In this document: in pieces, positions 1-8,821 of the stretch
Position numbering within the stretch: the stretch's first letter is position 1
Layout of the letters: each line of letters starts with the position of its first letter
The notes under the pieces: model-generated
What the model saw: the letters and a program-made list of their open reading frames with translations, nothing else
Told to the model about the DNA's origin: nothing
Database searches by the model: none
Program-made: the position numbers and the translations under genes
Assembly (NCBI GenBank): GCA_028278085.1
Contig: JANQFB010000533.1
Location: 1-32,342 of the forward strand
Direction: 5' to 3'
DNA from: Chitinophagales bacterium
GTDB taxonomy: Bacteria; Bacteroidota; Bacteroidia; Chitinophagales; JANQFB01
Length of the DNA: 32,342 bases

Positions 1-3000
1 CCACGGGATTAAGCAACCCGAATGTTTTCAACCCGGAAGCCAGTCCAACAGTAACGACCACCTATACTTTTACGATAGCCGATGGGCAAAATTGCATCAG
101 TTCGGATGATATGACGGTAACAGTCATCGGACAAAACAACTCGTTGGATTTCGATGGATCGAATGATAACGTTTCGATCCCAGCCAACCCTCAATATCAA
201 TTAGGTACCGGAGACTTTACTATGGAAGCCTGGATCAAAGCCGCTCCATCACAGGTAAATTTCCCTCAAATTTTGGCCTATCGATCTAATCCAACAGGAT
301 TCGACGGATTTTTGTTCGGATTATGGCTGGATGGGAAATTGTTTACCCAATTGGACGGGCTAACCCAGGTACGCGCTACCGGACCAGATCTTCGGGATGA
401 TCAATGTCATTATGTCGCGCTTACCCGGAACGGCAATAATTTCACCTACTATATCGATGGCAATCCGGCAGGCAACTTTGTTAGCAATCGCAACATCAAT
501 TCGGATGTACTCACCGACCTGTGGATTGGAAACGACAAAGCCCACAATACCACTCAAACGCCATTTAGGGGTATCATCGATGAAGTACGTCTATGGAATG
601 TAGCCAGGTCGGCACAAGAGATCCTCAGTCATTTCGACCGGAACCTGATCGGTAACGAAAACGGGTTGATCGGCTATTGGGACTTTAATGAAACCTCCGG
701 ACAAACAGTGATCGACCGGAGCCCCCTTGCCAATAGTGGTTTCCTGGGCACTATCCTGACGCCGGATGGTAATGACCCGGTAAGAAGTCATACAGCCTGT
801 TTTACCCGTTGTTGTCCGGAAATTCCGGTAGATGCAGGCAACGATATCACGATTTGCCAGGGCGAAAGTACCCCACTCTCCGCATCCGTTTCAGGTGGAG
901 CCGAACCCTATAGTTATTCCTGGGATCCGGCCATAGGTTTAAGTGATCCCAACATAGAAAACCCGGATGCCAATCCAACGGTAACCACCACCTATACCTT
1001 AACGGTTACAGATGACAATGGCTGCCAATCGACAGATGAAATAACCATTTCCGTGGAAGATTGTTCCTGTATCGCTGCTTGCGGACCGGGACCGGATTGG
1101 GTGGAGTCGTGCAATGCCGGAACTGACCATTTATTAACCACCGGCGGACGAATAGGCATTGATCTAAACTTTGATCCCGATTGTATACTGGAAGTGTTTG
1201 TGTACTTCCTTCATGCTAATTCAGCTACTATTATTCGGCGAGACAATCCTGTGGATATCAATATTTTTGATCCTCCTTTCGTAGCCACCATCGATGGTAG
1301 TCCGGATGTGATCCCCATGGAATTGGTCAGCCAGGAATTATCTTTTTCCCAGGGTGTCAAACTTGTCGTAGGAGCGGGTCAGCAAAATGGCCCCTTTACC
1401 CTGGCGCCTTCCTTAGGGTTTATCGTGGAAGATCAGTCCGACAATACGCTTGCCAACAGCTACTTTGACGTCTTTTTTGAAGTGGAAGTGCCCCCTTCTA
1501 TTACAGGCGGATCAGACCCCATGTTCCTCTATAATCGAACCCCGTTAAGGCTTTCTACTTTGGGTACAACAGAAATACCGCCTTGTGCGACCACTTATTT
1601 CCATCCGCTGGACCTTTGCATCGAACTTTTTCCCAAACCTACGCCGGATCCTATACCGATCCCACCCGTGGCCAGGTTAACGGAAGCAAGCCATTCCGTC
1701 AATTTCTTTCCGGATACCTGTTTAGGCTTAGCCGTGAACCTCATTGGATCTAATGTAAGTTGCCATGGATTTAATGACGGCGCCATCAATACGAACGTTA
1801 CCGGTGGAACGATGCCCTACACTTATTTCTGGTCGAACCTGGCCACCACGCCTAACCTTAGCGGACTACCTCCCGGCACCTATGACGTTGTTGTAGAAGA
1901 CGATGTAGGTTGCACAGCCGCAGCAACGATCATCATCACGGAACCGGATGAATTAGTGGCTGATGCAGGAACGGATGTCCCTATCTGTAACGGCACCAGT
2001 ACCATAATCGGAGGTGCGCCTACTGCCTCCGGCGGAACACAGAATTATACCTATAGCTGGACGCCGGCAAGTGGACTCAGCTCCGCTAGTGTTGCAAACC
2101 CATCCGCCAGCCCCACTTCCACGACCATCTATACCGTACAAGTTACAGACGCCAATGGATGTATTGCTTCGGACCAGGTTGAGATAATGGTATTGAATTG
2201 TTCCTGCGACCCACAATGCGGTCTGACCCCTCATTGGATCGATGATCAAGACCCCGATTGCCTGTCCGGATGCCCGGCAGGGGACGACATTATCCAGACT
2301 GGTGCAAAAGTGGCCATCGACCTCGATTTTGATTGCATTCCCGAACCAGGCTTCAACCTGGTATTAAAAGGTCCGGCACAGATCAGGAGAAGCGACCCCA
2401 TGGATATCCTTGTCAACCGAACAGATGTAGATGTCGAGGCATTCGTTGACAACCATTGCGATGTGCTGGAAACCGAGATCATCAGCATGACCTTGACAGA
2501 TATTTTCGGCAGCGGCATCATCCTGTCAGCCGGAGCGGGCCAGCAGCAGAATCCAGTACTGAGCCCTGATCTTGCCCAAACGATTGGAAAGATCGTTGAA
2601 CGACCCACAGATCCCAACACCGGCCGCAGCTATTTCGATGTTTTCTTTGAGCTGGAAGTGCCGAATCCTTCCGGGCCAGGCACTATTTTCCTGTACAACC
2701 TGGATACTGACCCGTTAACAGTAGTTGCCGACATAAAATCTGTTCCCCCTTGTGGAAGGATCTATCACCATCGCGAAGCCGGCCAGGACCTTTGCATCCC
2801 ACTATACCCATCCCCTTCGGGTGGAATTCCCATTGCACAGTTGGTGAATCCGCAGCACAGTGTCGAAGAAGAATGTGATGGTAAAGTCACCATCAATGGG
2901 CGGGGCACTATTGGCATATGTCCACCTCCCCCACCCCACCCGATAAACGGTGGCTTTCCGACACGCACGCCATGTCCCGGCCTTCCCTGGGAGTATTGTG

Positions 3001-4721
3001 TAACCTATGAAAACACAGGTTTTGCGCCATTCTTACCCGGTACTATCCTGCAACTGACCATAGATCCCACGATGACGTTTTCGGGCGCTGCCTCGATTAC
3101 CTGTAGTGGAACTGCCGTTCTAGCGCCCATTCTTCTTGCACCGGGGAATGTCATGCAGTGGCAGATTGTCAACGGTTTAATGGCGCCTGGCGAATCCTGT
3201 GAAATATGCGTTATTGTGGATGTCAACAGCATTCCGATGCAGCCCAGGATCGCCACCAGAAGCCTGGCGTTTCTACCCCTGCCTATTCAACCTCGACCGA
3301 TACGCGCCATTCCTGCCGGACAATGGCATACCACCGGAACCATTATCGCCGATTGTCCTCCTCCGGGTGGTGTTAATGAAATTTTCAGCACTACTCTTAC
3401 AGAAGGCAATGCCTGTTCCTGCGATCCCAATGACAAGCAGGTTTCTCCTATTGGTTGTGGTATTCAAGGGATAATCGAAAACCAGGAATTAACCTATACC
3501 ATTCGCTTCCAGAATTTGGGGACCGGCCCGGCCCATGATGTCGTGATCAAGGACATCATTGATAACGACCTTGACATCCGCACCTTTAACATCCTGTCGA
3601 GCAGTCATACGATCACGCACACCCAGTTGCTGGCCATTGACCGGGAGCTGAACATTATTTTCAGTGGTATCGAATTACCTGCTTTCGTTGATGATGAAGA
3701 AGGCAGCAATGGTTTTGTAACTTTTACTATTTCACCACTTGAGGATCTGCCGGACGGAACGGTTATTGAGAACAATGCCGCCATCATCTTTAATGGGAAT
3801 CTCCCGGTGGTTACCAATACCGTCATCAATACCATAAAGGAGGATCCCGATATAATCGTAAACGCACAAGTATGTCATACCGTTTATCCCGCTTATCCAC
3901 CGGCCGCTTGTGCAGCGCTTTCTGCTACCGCCACGAATGGACTAGCACCTTTTAATTACTATTGGAGCACCGGAGATAGCACCCCGACGATTACTGTTTG
4001 TCCGGATACAACCACTACTTATACCGTAATTATAGAAGATTCCACAGGATGTGTGGGGGCAGAGGAGATAACCGTTTATGTGGTAGATATTTGTTGTGAT
4101 GAACACAGCGAAAGTGAGAGTGGGAGTGAGAGTGGGAGTGAGAGTGGGAGTGAGAGTGGGAGTGAGAGTACGAGTAGTACTAGCAGTGATGACGATGGTT
4201 GTACGAAGATCCTGGTTTGCCACCACCCCTCCCCATCGAGTCCTTCTAACAGCGGTTCGGATAGTGATGATGATGATGATCCGCAAACCTTGTGTTTGAA
4301 AGTGCCGAAAGCCAAATTCCTGGGTACATCAAGGGATAAGATAGCCCGGCATTTAGCACATGGAGATCATCTGGGTTCTTGTTCAATAACGGATCCCTGT
4401 GGTACCGGAACTTCCAAAACAACTGGGTTGCATCACCAGGAAGAAGCAATAGAGGAAAACGAGATCCGATTGGAAGCCTATCCCAATCCATTTACGGGCA
4501 CTACCCATATAAAATTCACCTTACCGGAGTCAGCAAACGTGATTTTGGATGTATTCACCTTAACCGGTGCAAAAGTGAGCACGCTATTTCATGGAACGGC
4601 ACAAGAAAACAAACCTTACACGGTGGAATTCTCAGCAGCAACGCTACCGGCAGGTGTTTACTTGTTCCACTTGAGAACGCCAAAACAAGCTCATCATGGA
4701 AAATTGATCCTGATCAAGTAA
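1..4721 (+). CDS. Giant T9SS-secreted multidomain surface protein (5' end outside window)
   Basis: The reading frame is already open at nt 3, and an ATG at 111 lies inside a PKD repeat, so the true start is upstream. In order I see: the end of a PKD-like repeat (to ~125); a LamG/concanavalin-like fold (~130-800, with DFDGSNDNVSIP, WIKA, IDEVRLWN and GYWDFNE); a PKD repeat (~825-1060); module A (~1063-1720); an SprB-like repeat (~1736-1950, SCHGFNDGAI, LPPGTYDVVVEDD); PKD (~1955-2195); module B (~2197-2880), paralogous to A; a DUF11-like region (~2960-3410); a CDPNDK-type domain (~3417-3840, like DUF7619); another PKD-like repeat; a Ser-Glu-Gly stretch; a Cys/His segment ending HLAHGDHLGSC; and a C-terminal type A sorting domain (~4461-4721, YPNPF, LPAGVYLFHL). 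The sorting domain implies export through T9SS and anchoring to the cell surface or release. The repeats suggest adhesion or matrix binding, which is inference. It converges with the minus-strand glycosyltransferase. Confidence 0.93.
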   Translation, partial: TGLSNPNVFNPEASPTVTTTYTFTIADGQNCISSDDMTVTVIGQNNSLDFDGSNDNVSIPANPQYQLGTGDFTMEAWIKAAPSQVNFPQILAYRSNPTGFDGFLFGLWLDGKLFTQLDGLTQVRATGPDLRDDQCHYVALTRNGNNFTYYIDGNPAGNFVSNRNINSDVLTDLWIGNDKAHNTTQTPFRGIIDEVRLWNVARSAQEILSHFDRNLIGNENGLIGYWDFNETSGQTVIDRSPLANSGFLGTILTPDGNDPVRSHTACFTRCCPEIPVDAGNDITICQGESTPLSASVSGGAEPYSYSWDPAIGLSDPNIENPDANPTVTTTYTLTVTDDNGCQSTDEITISVEDCSCIAACGPGPDWVESCNAGTDHLLTTGGRIGIDLNFDPDCILEVFVYFLHANSATIIRRDNPVDINIFDPPFVATIDGSPDVIPMELVSQELSFSQGVKLVVGAGQQNGPFTLAPSLGFIVEDQSDNTLANSYFDVFFEVEVPPSITGGSDPMFLYNRTPLRLSTLGTTEIPPCATTYFHPLDLCIELFPKPTPDPIPIPPVARLTEASHSVNFFPDTCLGLAVNLIGSNVSCHGFNDGAINTNVTGGTMPYTYFWSNLATTPNLSGLPPGTYDVVVEDDVGCTAAATIIITEPDELVADAGTDVPICNGTSTIIGGAPTASGGTQNYTYSWTPASGLSSASVANPSASPTSTTIYTVQVTDANGCIASDQVEIMVLNCSCDPQCGLTPHWIDDQDPDCLSGCPAGDDIIQTGAKVAIDLDFDCIPEPGFNLVLKGPAQIRRSDPMDILVNRTDVDVEAFVDNHCDVLETEIISMTLTDIFGSGIILSAGAGQQQNPVLSPDLAQTIGKIVERPTDPNTGRSYFDVFFELEVPNPSGPGTIFLYNLDTDPLTVVADIKSVPPCGRIYHHREAGQDLCIPLYPSPSGGIPIAQLVNPQHSVEEECDGKVTINGRGTIGICPPPPPHPINGGFPTRTPCPGLPWEYCVTYENTGFAPFLPGTILQLTIDPTMTFSGAASITCSGTAVLAPILLAPGNVMQWQIVNGLMAPGESCEICVIVDVNSIPMQPRIATRSLAFLPLPIQPRPIRAIPAGQWHTTGTIIADCPPPGGVNEIFSTTLTEGNACSCDPNDKQVSPIGCGIQGIIENQELTYTIRFQNLGTGPAHDVVIKDIIDNDLDIRTFNILSSSHTITHTQLLAIDRELNIIFSGIELPAFVDDEEGSNGFVTFTISPLEDLPDGTVIENNAAIIFNGNLPVVTNTVINTIKEDPDIIVNAQVCHTVYPAYPPAACAALSATATNGLAPFNYYWSTGDSTPTITVCPDTTTTYTVIIEDSTGCVGAEEITVYVVDICCDEHSESESGSESGSESGSESGSESTSSTSSDDDGCTKILVCHHPSPSSPSNSGSDSDDDDDPQTLCLKVPKAKFLGTSRDKIARHLAHGDHLGSCSITDPCGTGTSKTTGLHHQEEAIEENEIRLEAYPNPFTGTTHIKFTLPESANVILDVFTLTGAKVSTLFHGTAQENKPYTVEFSAATLPAGVYLFHLRTPKQAHHGKLILIK
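4114..4169 (+). repeat. 12-bp tandem repeat coding (SESG)n
   Basis: The 12-bp unit GTGAGAGTGGGA is repeated four times without change (4114-4161), followed by a partial fifth copy. It encodes Ser-Glu-Ser-Gly repeats in a hydrophilic linker just upstream of the Cys/His segment and sorting domain of the surface protein. Perfect 12-bp units keep the frame, so copy number could vary by slippage without inactivating the gene. Confidence 0.9.
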
Positions 4722-4734
4722 AGCGCATAAAGAA

Positions 4735-4776
4735 GGGAGTTAGGTTTTGGAAATTTTTAGATAAAACCTATCTCCC
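4735..4776. terminator. Inverted repeat between convergent genes, candidate bidirectional terminator
   Basis: GGGAGTTAGGTTTT (4735-4748) is matched at 13 of 14 positions by the complement of AAAACCTATCTCCC (4763-4776), with a 14-nt loop. It lies just after the surface-protein stop and covers the stop and last codons of the convergent glycosyltransferase. The sequence after it on the minus strand is moderately T-rich, and there is no clean T run on the plus strand. Termination is inferred from position and shape. Confidence 0.55.
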
Positions 4777-5913
4777 ATTCCTACGTTCCAAAAAATAGTC
4801 GATAAACCGGGGGATATTCTCCTCAAAATTGAAATTATTGACGATCACTTCTTTCCTGCTTTTGAGGGCTTCGGGTGACGGGATCTTGCCATCCAGGATC
4901 ATTTTCATGCGATCGGCAATGGCGCGGGGTTCGTTTTCAACCAGTTGGAGATCTACTTGATACTTTTCCTCGAACAGGCGGTAGGGACGCTTATCGGACA
5001 CGATCACGGGCCGGCACTCATTCAGGGGTTCCATCAGGGAGGTCGATAATTGATCGAACTCGATGATCTGGAGACCACAGTCCACTTTTTTCCAGATCTG
5101 TTTGATATCGTAGGTGGGGATGAAAGGATGCTCTACTACTTTGATGAGGTGGTGGAGATCATATTGATCCAACAGCTCGTTGATCCGTTTCAGCGTTTTT
5201 TCGTGCACCCGGTTGGCGATCCAGAAATACACGATGAAATTTTCGATCCCCTCTTTAACCAAAAGGTTTACACTTTCAATCACCAGGTCGTGGCGGCTGT
5301 TGGGATTGATGGATTTCGGGAAGAAGAAGGTCTTTTTATCGGCCGGAAGCGCTTGCAGAAAGGATTGGGTAAAAGGATGCAATTCCTGCACGGTGGTTTC
5401 ATCATAATTCTCATAGGTCATGCCCCAGGGTAAGAACTCGGCATTAGCCCCCTCGATCTTTTGCATCAATTCGTGTGTACCCCACCAGTTGCATTGGACA
5501 AAGTCGCAGCTTTTCAGGAATTTTCGCAGTAACCAGCCCTTGGGATTTTTTTTCAGGATCTGCCGGGCGGTCGATTCGTTCCAGATATTATAATTCAAAA
5601 GGATGGAGCGTTTGCGGAACAGGTAGATCGGCAACAGCGCCAGGACCCATGACCAAAGATGGATCCAGATCAGATCGTAATCGCCCCTGACATGCCGGTA
5701 TACCAGCCGGACCGATCGGAAAAAGTTGAGCCCCAGCTTATGGATCTTAACGGGGCGGAATGTTTCGAAATCATAGTGAAAATCTTTTCCGATATACAGG
5801 TGGGTAACTTCATATTCGTCGGGATGGCGCCTGAAAAAATCAAAGAACATCATGATATTGTGGCCCTGTCCGGGACCGAACATCAGGATCTTTCTTTTGG
5901 GCTTATCCTTCAT
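4768..5913 (-). CDS. GT-B fold glycosyltransferase (GT4-like)
   Basis: This 381-aa protein has the pattern of GT-B glycosyltransferases: an N-terminal Rossmann start (KILMFGPGQGHNIMMFFDFFRR), a positively charged middle, and a C-terminal half with the segment DQLSTSLMEPLNECRPVIVSDKRPY, which resembles the nucleotide-sugar binding and donor-loop region of GT4 enzymes. It probably adds a sugar to the growing lipid-linked repeat unit of the surface polysaccharide at the cytoplasmic face of the inner membrane. It is the last gene of the minus-strand polysaccharide block. The ATG at 5911-5913 overlaps the end of the upstream nucleotidyltransferase gene by 11 nt, indicating translational coupling. 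The classical EX7E motif is not clear, so donor and acceptor cannot be named. Confidence 0.85.
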   Translation of the reverse strand: MKDKPKRKILMFGPGQGHNIMMFFDFFRRHPDEYEVTHLYIGKDFHYDFETFRPVKIHKLGLNFFRSVRLVYRHVRGDYDLIWIHLWSWVLALLPIYLFRKRSILLNYNIWNESTARQILKKNPKGWLLRKFLKSCDFVQCNWWGTHELMQKIEGANAEFLPWGMTYENYDETTVQELHPFTQSFLQALPADKKTFFFPKSINPNSRHDLVIESVNLLVKEGIENFIVYFWIANRVHEKTLKRINELLDQYDLHHLIKVVEHPFIPTYDIKQIWKKVDCGLQIIEFDQLSTSLMEPLNECRPVIVSDKRPYRLFEEKYQVDLQLVENEPRAIADRMKMILDGKIPSPEALKSRKEVIVNNFNFEENIPRFIDYFLERRNGR

Positions 5914-6988
5914 GGAACTTTTGCTTGTAGATCTCCTGTGCGCGGTTATACTCCTTCCATTCCCCGATATCCAGCCAGGAACCTTCGCTTACCGGGAAAA
6001 CACCTACCCGTCCATTCCTTTTTTTAATGATCTCCATTAGCTGGGTAATGTGGAAAAGCTCGTTTTCGGGGATCTCATCCAACAAATGGGGCTCCAGGAT
6101 ATACATACCGGAATTGATCATGAAGGTCAGATCCGGTTTTTCCTTCAATCCCAACAGCAAGCCTTCATCTCCGACATCCAGGGTACCATAGGGAATATGG
6201 TAATGCTTCAGCGCACCGACGATCGTCAATTCGTTACTGTTGGCTTTATGGTAGTTGTATACTTCCCGGTAATCTTCATCGATGATTATATCACAATTGT
6301 TTACAAAGAAAGTATTATGGATCTTACCTTTGAGCAGATATAAGCTTCCCGCCGTACCTAAGGGCTTTTCTTCCTGTACAAACCGGACCTGGTAGGGCTT
6401 CTCATCCTGGTTTTCGAAGTAATGCCGGATCATTTCATGTTTATAATTCACGGAAATGAAAAAATCCCGGACGCCGATATCTACGAAACGATCGATGATC
6501 ACCTCTATGATCGGTTTTTCATCCAGCGGCATTAAAGGCTTGGGGATAATGTTGGTAATGGGCTTTAAGCGGGTGCCTTTTCCCCCTGCCATCACAACCA
6601 CCTGGACATCCAGCAGCTCTTCATTGGCCGAATGTTTTGTCCGGAATACATCACTCCAGAAATGAATGTCGACCAGGTTATTTTTGTCATCCACTACGGG
6701 CATGAATACCGTCCTGAATTCCTGCATGATCTCTTTGATCCGGTCGAAGCTATCGCCGGTCCTGCAAATACGAACCTGTTTCCTCAACACCTGCGCTATG
6801 GGAGCATCCATGGGAACATTATTGATGATCGCTCGCTGAATATCTCCGATACTGACCAGGCTGAAATATTTATCATCCCGTGTTACAATAAGCAATTTCA
6901 TATCCACCCGGTCCATTTGCCGGATCGCCTGCAATACGGGGCTATCGATGTCGATGCTGAGCTGTTTGATCTTTTCTTGTATGTCCAT
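5903..6988 (-). CDS. CBS-domain sugar-1-phosphate nucleotidyltransferase (PtmE/LegF-like)
   Basis: Two CBS motifs occupy about the first 110 residues, followed by a nucleotidyltransferase domain with the signature VVMAGGKGTRLKPITNIIPKPLMPL, the metal-binding NNCDIIID, and SEGSWLDIGEWKEY near the C-terminus. The family makes NDP-sugars from sugar-1-phosphates. CBS plus nucleotidyltransferase is the architecture of PtmE-type enzymes, which make GDP-glucosamine for legionaminic acid in Campylobacter; assigning that substrate here would be inference. I start at ATG 6988 (MDIQEKIKQL). The longer frame begins with TTG at 7027 and overlaps the upstream gene by 32 nt. A GGAGGAA lies 15 nt upstream of the chosen ATG, which is rather far. 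The gene follows an SDR gene with a 7-nt gap and overlaps the glycosyltransferase by 11 nt, so the three are one transcript. Confidence 0.88.
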   Translation of the reverse strand: MDIQEKIKQLSIDIDSPVLQAIRQMDRVDMKLLIVTRDDKYFSLVSIGDIQRAIINNVPMDAPIAQVLRKQVRICRTGDSFDRIKEIMQEFRTVFMPVVDDKNNLVDIHFWSDVFRTKHSANEELLDVQVVVMAGGKGTRLKPITNIIPKPLMPLDEKPIIEVIIDRFVDIGVRDFFISVNYKHEMIRHYFENQDEKPYQVRFVQEEKPLGTAGSLYLLKGKIHNTFFVNNCDIIIDEDYREVYNYHKANSNELTIVGALKHYHIPYGTLDVGDEGLLLGLKEKPDLTFMINSGMYILEPHLLDEIPENELFHITQLMEIIKKRNGRVGVFPVSEGSWLDIGEWKEYNRAQEIYKQKFHEG

Positions 6989-6995
6989 ATGCAGG

Positions 6996-7835
6996 TTATG
7001 CCGTTCCTCCGGGATACGTTTTTTCAAGCTTCGAGGTATCTATGCGTACCTTTGCCCTGGAGCCCTTATCCACCTTGATGATCTTCGAGTTTTCGTTCCC
7101 AAATTGCCGGATGATATTTTCGGCCAATTGCAAGTAGCTGATGTTTTCCTGTCCGATATTATAGATCCCGCTAAGATCTTTATCCAATACATGATCGACG
7201 ACCTTCAGCAACTGTCCGATCTCCATAAAGTTACTGATCCGCTCGCCATCCCCAAAAACGGTAATGGTATTATTTTGAAGCAATTCCTTTTTCATAATGG
7301 TAAATATCCTGTCTTCGCGCATGCCTTCCCCGTATATCTGGGATAGCCTTAGGTTCGTCACCTTGCACAGGGAATTTTTCAGCAATAGCTCCAGTAGATT
7401 TTCGCTGCAAAATTTCGATAATCCGTACAGGCCTTCGGCATTGGCGGAAGGCCTTATCTCGGCTGTTTCGGTATAGTTGCCATCCGTGTTGGGATAGACG
7501 GCAATGGTTGAAAAATTGATCACTTTTTTGGCCTCGAGCGACTGAGCCAGATAGACAACACTTTCAGCCATTTTTACATTGTCATAAAAAACATCGATAT
7601 CGGTAGCTTCCTGGGCCGTCATTAACCGGGAGGCCAGGTGCAGGATAACATCTACCGTATCCCGGGGAGGGTCCAATTTTGATTTTACCGCATCCGGGTC
7701 CGTAAGGTCCAGGGAAAAATATTTATCCGAAGCCTGGCTGCTCCTGCTGATGGTCCAAACATGGTGATCTTTTTGGAAATAGTTAACCAAATGTTTACCA
7801 ATAAAGCCTGTTGCGCCGGTGATCAGGATATTCAT
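6996..7835 (-). CDS. NAD-dependent epimerase/dehydratase (extended SDR)
   Basis: The product (279 aa from the chosen start) opens with the Rossmann dinucleotide motif ITGATGFIGKHLV. It has LHLAS and the SDR catalytic pattern GLYGLSKFCSENLL (YxxxK), with NFSTIAVYP supplying the Ser/Thr. The C-terminal half has the usual substrate-domain phrases (VFGDGERISNFMEI, YNIGQENISYLQLAENI). It should epimerise, dehydrate or reduce a nucleotide sugar in the cytoplasm. The exact reaction is not readable. I take the ATG at 7833-7835 because the reading-frame start at 7841 is a TTG only two codons upstream and the ATG places the glycine motif normally. It sits 11 nt after the ATP-grasp gene and 7 nt before the nucleotidyltransferase start, in one operon. 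Confidence 0.87.
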   Translation of the reverse strand: MNILITGATGFIGKHLVNYFQKDHHVWTISRSSQASDKYFSLDLTDPDAVKSKLDPPRDTVDVILHLASRLMTAQEATDIDVFYDNVKMAESVVYLAQSLEAKKVINFSTIAVYPNTDGNYTETAEIRPSANAEGLYGLSKFCSENLLELLLKNSLCKVTNLRLSQIYGEGMREDRIFTIMKKELLQNNTITVFGDGERISNFMEIGQLLKVVDHVLDKDLSGIYNIGQENISYLQLAENIIRQFGNENSKIIKVDKGSRAKVRIDTSKLEKTYPGGTA

Positions 7836-7846
7836 ATACAATAGGT

Positions 7847-8821
7847 TTAACCAACAAACATTTCATCAAAGTAACGGATCACCTTCCCTTCTTTTAAGGC
7901 AAAGGGTTCCACGGGCATTCCCAGATGCAGCCGGATGATCAGTTCAATTTCGTTGTAGCCGAACAACGACCGGATATAAGTGGTTCCGGAATGCCGGGGG
8001 TTGATCTCGAAGATCTTGGGAATACCTTTATCATCCAGCCTCAATTGGAAATTGCAGGCCCCAAAAGGCTGGAGATCATGCGCAACCTCGGAAATATATT
8101 CATAAATGACCGGCGGTGTAGCATGGTCGTGAAAGGCTTCAAAGGTATGGCCAATTTTCAGCTTTCTCCTCAAAGCAATGCGCGCTTTCAATTCCCCTTC
8201 CATAAACACCACTCCACAAGTATATTCGGTTTCCATATTCCCGATCAATTCCTGCACAACCGGGTCTTTGATACCGGGGAGCTTTTCGTTCAATTCGGCT
8301 AAAGAATCGACTTTATATACACCCCTGCTGGTCGTTCCTACCCTCGGTTTAACCATACAGGGAAATTTCAGGCCCGGGCCAATATCGCCCGGTAAATAAG
8401 TCAGCGGATGGTAAAAATCGTGATCTCTCAGATATTCATAGGTCAGGTATTTATCATTGCCTATCCGGATGATCCGTTCATCGCTGACAAAAACCTCACA
8501 ACCCGTTTCTGCATTGATCCGTTGCCGGAATTTGGCAAACAAAGGCAATTCGAAATCCACGCCGATAAACAGTAATCGGATGTTTTTGTCGCGGATAATA
8601 TCGATGAGCTTCTCCAGCCACATGTCTTCGGAAATTGCCGGCGCCAGGAAATCCGGGAGCAACAGGTGTTCATCGACCCAGTAGGAACCGACTGTTTCCG
8701 GAAAATAATCGAAACCGACCAGGTGAATATCACTTTTCAGGGCGCTATCCCTGATGCACTTGATAATGGCCTGGCCGACCAGGCTGCCGGTACCGGTTAC
8801 TCCTATGTTATACGACTTCAT
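7847..8821 (-). CDS. ATP-grasp ligase (CarB/PylC-like)
   Basis: This 324-aa protein starts with a pre-ATP-grasp Rossmann segment (NIGVTGTGSLVGQAII). It continues with the ATP-grasp core: the ATP-binding lysine in FPCMVKPRVGTTSRGV, an acidic QELIGNMETEYTCGVV, and metal-binding IFEINPRHSGTT. ATP-grasp enzymes activate a carboxylate as acyl phosphate and join it to an amine or thiol. In this locus, next to an aminotransferase, the natural guess is ligation of an amino or hydroxy acid to an amino sugar, but that is inference and the substrate pocket cannot be read. The ATG at 8821 overlaps the PHP gene by 14 nt, so the two are probably translated together. Confidence 0.86.
   Translation of the reverse strand: MKSYNIGVTGTGSLVGQAIIKCIRDSALKSDIHLVGFDYFPETVGSYWVDEHLLLPDFLAPAISEDMWLEKLIDIIRDKNIRLLFIGVDFELPLFAKFRQRINAETGCEVFVSDERIIRIGNDKYLTYEYLRDHDFYHPLTYLPGDIGPGLKFPCMVKPRVGTTSRGVYKVDSLAELNEKLPGIKDPVVQELIGNMETEYTCGVVFMEGELKARIALRRKLKIGHTFEAFHDHATPPVIYEYISEVAHDLQPFGACNFQLRLDDKGIPKIFEINPRHSGTTYIRSLFGYNEIELIIRLHLGMPVEPFALKEGKVIRYFDEMFVG

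Noticed and set aside
4114-4169. Possible CRISPR-like repeat
   Set aside because: The 12-bp units are contiguous with no spacers and keep the protein frame, so it is a coding tandem repeat.
4096-4315. Overlapping frames on both strands across the SESG repeat
   Set aside because: They are low-complexity shadows of the repeat in the surface-protein gene (VRVGVRVG..., LPLSLPLS...).
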